Shown here: in pieces, positions 62,702-64,000 of the stretch
How the letters are laid out: every line of letters starts with the position of its first letter
Position numbering within the stretch: position 1 is the stretch's first letter
Assembly: GCA_020746105.1 (NCBI GenBank)
Contig: CM036618.1
Coordinates: forward strand, 97,458,122-97,522,121
Direction: 5' to 3'
Length of the DNA: 64,000 nucleotides
Source of the DNA: Trogon surrucura
Taxonomy: Eukaryota > Chordata > Aves > Trogoniformes > Trogonidae
The notes under the pieces: generated by a model
Told to the model about the DNA's origin: nothing
The model's input: the letters and a program-made list of their open reading frames with translations, nothing else
Databases searched by the model: none
Position numbers and translations under genes: made by a program

Positions 62702-63630
62702 TTATTCACTGACACATCTAGCAGCACACAGTATTTTGTATTCAGCAATTTTACACAAGTCAGAGCACAACAAAACATTCTCTGGCCTTGTTTGAGGACT
62801 TTATTTTCTAACTTTTGTTCCATAGACCAGGCCACTGACTCCTATAGGACATTTTGTGAGATTAAGTGGTAAGAAATTGGCTCACTTATACTTTTAGAAA
62901 GGTCACAGTAGGGGAGGACAGGGAATCCTGTGCTTCATTGAAAAGAAGGAGATGAATGAAGTCTTTGGCAACGTAAAGATATTTGCTACCAGAGACACAG
63001 CTCTTCTCTATTATGTGAAGCGTTTCAGTAATGTTCCCACGTACTTAAAAACAAAGGTCAGCCAGTGACAACAGTTGGTTCTAGCTTGACAACACAGCAA
63101 GAAACTTCTACTACGCTGTGATCATCCAGATGGAAAATTTATATGAGATACTGTCATATCAGTTCACAAACTATGCCCTGGATGCCAGAAATAACTTAGT
63201 CTGCAGTTTACTTGAACATGATGTTCTGAATAGTAAAAAATAGTTGCATTTGTACTAACAAAATCTTGCCGAGGATTTAAAGTTCCCTAAAATGAGACAT
63301 TAGCATGAGTAACTGTGTCTCCACTCACATGAAAGAAAAACAGCATAGTATTATTTGCAAAGAGACTTTCTTGTGGGGAACTTGGCTGAGCCAGAACAAA
63401 ATAATTACAACAGCAAAAATAGATGTGTTGCTGCCTGACAGTGAATTAAGAAATACTTCCATTCAGAAATACCTACCTTCAGCTTTTCCTTCAGCTTTCT
63501 CCCTCTTTACTTACAGGTATTAATTCATAGTACTGTATAAGTGACAGGCACATCAAGACGCTGATGATTATTTCCTCAAGTTCAAGCTCTGGTCTTCTGA
63601 TCGTACATATAAAAAAATATGCTGAGCTCA

Positions 63631-63689
63631 AATGTACACTATTACTAGCTGTATATTAGTATACTTAATGTATACTATTATTAGTTGTA
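63631..63689. repeat. Imperfect 23-bp repeat at 36-bp spacing
   Basis: The segment 63631-63653 (AATGTACACTATTACTAGCT start) recurs at 63667-63689 (AATGTATACTATTATTAGTT start) with three substitutions. The region also holds TATTAGTATAC-type short palindromes. Confidence 0.85.
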
Positions 63690-64000
63690 ATAAGATACCA
63701 TAACGAGGCGCAATGACAGACCAGCTTTCCACGGATACTGTACTTAGTAATACAGACTGAAAGCTCCTTGGCTCAGTATATGCCAAGAAGAGGCAGCGTT
63801 AGGATGTACAGGGAAAAACAGCAAGACAACTAGTCAAAGGAACACTAGGAAAAGTGCTTGCAGGGCATCTGCTGCCTAACATGAGCAAGTTGCAGCCTTT
63901 GCTGAGTGCTGGAGCTGATGCTGGAGCCTCAGGAACCACCTCACTTTGCTAAACTCCAGGGATTGTATGTTAGAAATCCCCTTCCTCATGACCTTTAGTG

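Overview
The window is vertebrate nuclear DNA, most likely from a bird. It is AT-rich, gene-sparse and carries short 3'-end fragments of CR1 LINEs; two end in the ATTCTATGAT-type terminus typical of avian CR1. A crocodilian or turtle is not fully excluded. No bacterial, viral or CRISPR content was seen.

The only gene I can support is the 3' part of PRKCE (protein kinase C epsilon, a novel-type PKC), on the minus strand. It reads from high to low coordinates. Five coding exons are present: 51211-51057, 27552-27414, 25070-24882, 19863-19717 and 960-814. All junctions are GT-AG with compatible phases. Together they encode 258 residues plus a TAG stop, matching residues 480-737 of the 737-residue mammalian protein by counting back from the stop. 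They cover the kinase hinge (gatekeeper Met486), catalytic YRD loop (Asp532), DFG (550-552), activation-loop Thr566, APE (575-577), the rest of the C-lobe, and the AGC tail with turn-motif Thr710 and hydrophobic-motif Ser729. The N-terminal C2, pseudosubstrate and C1 domains and the ATP-binding lysine lie upstream, beyond position 64000.

Layout: 1-813 is the proximal 3' UTR. Four complete introns follow, of 18,756, 5,018, 2,343 and 23,504 bp in ascending coordinate order, and the window ends inside a fifth (at least 12,789 bp). The introns hold five clear CR1 fragments (two +, near 14.1 and 30.3 kb; one + remnant near 3.8 kb; two -, near 38.6 and 52.8 kb), one doubtful older remnant, homopolymer tracts, small tandem duplications, a nested inverted repeat at 16489-16663, an 18-bp perfect palindrome at 8711-8728, a strong G-quadruplex motif at 44092-44124, and GC-rich blocks near 43.2-43.4, 45.2-46.1 and 60.6-60.8 kb.

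I found no convincing undescribed system. The second-look candidates are the GC-rich open block at 45.2-46.1 kb, the nested inverted repeat, and the opposed CR1 copies that flank PRKCE exons.
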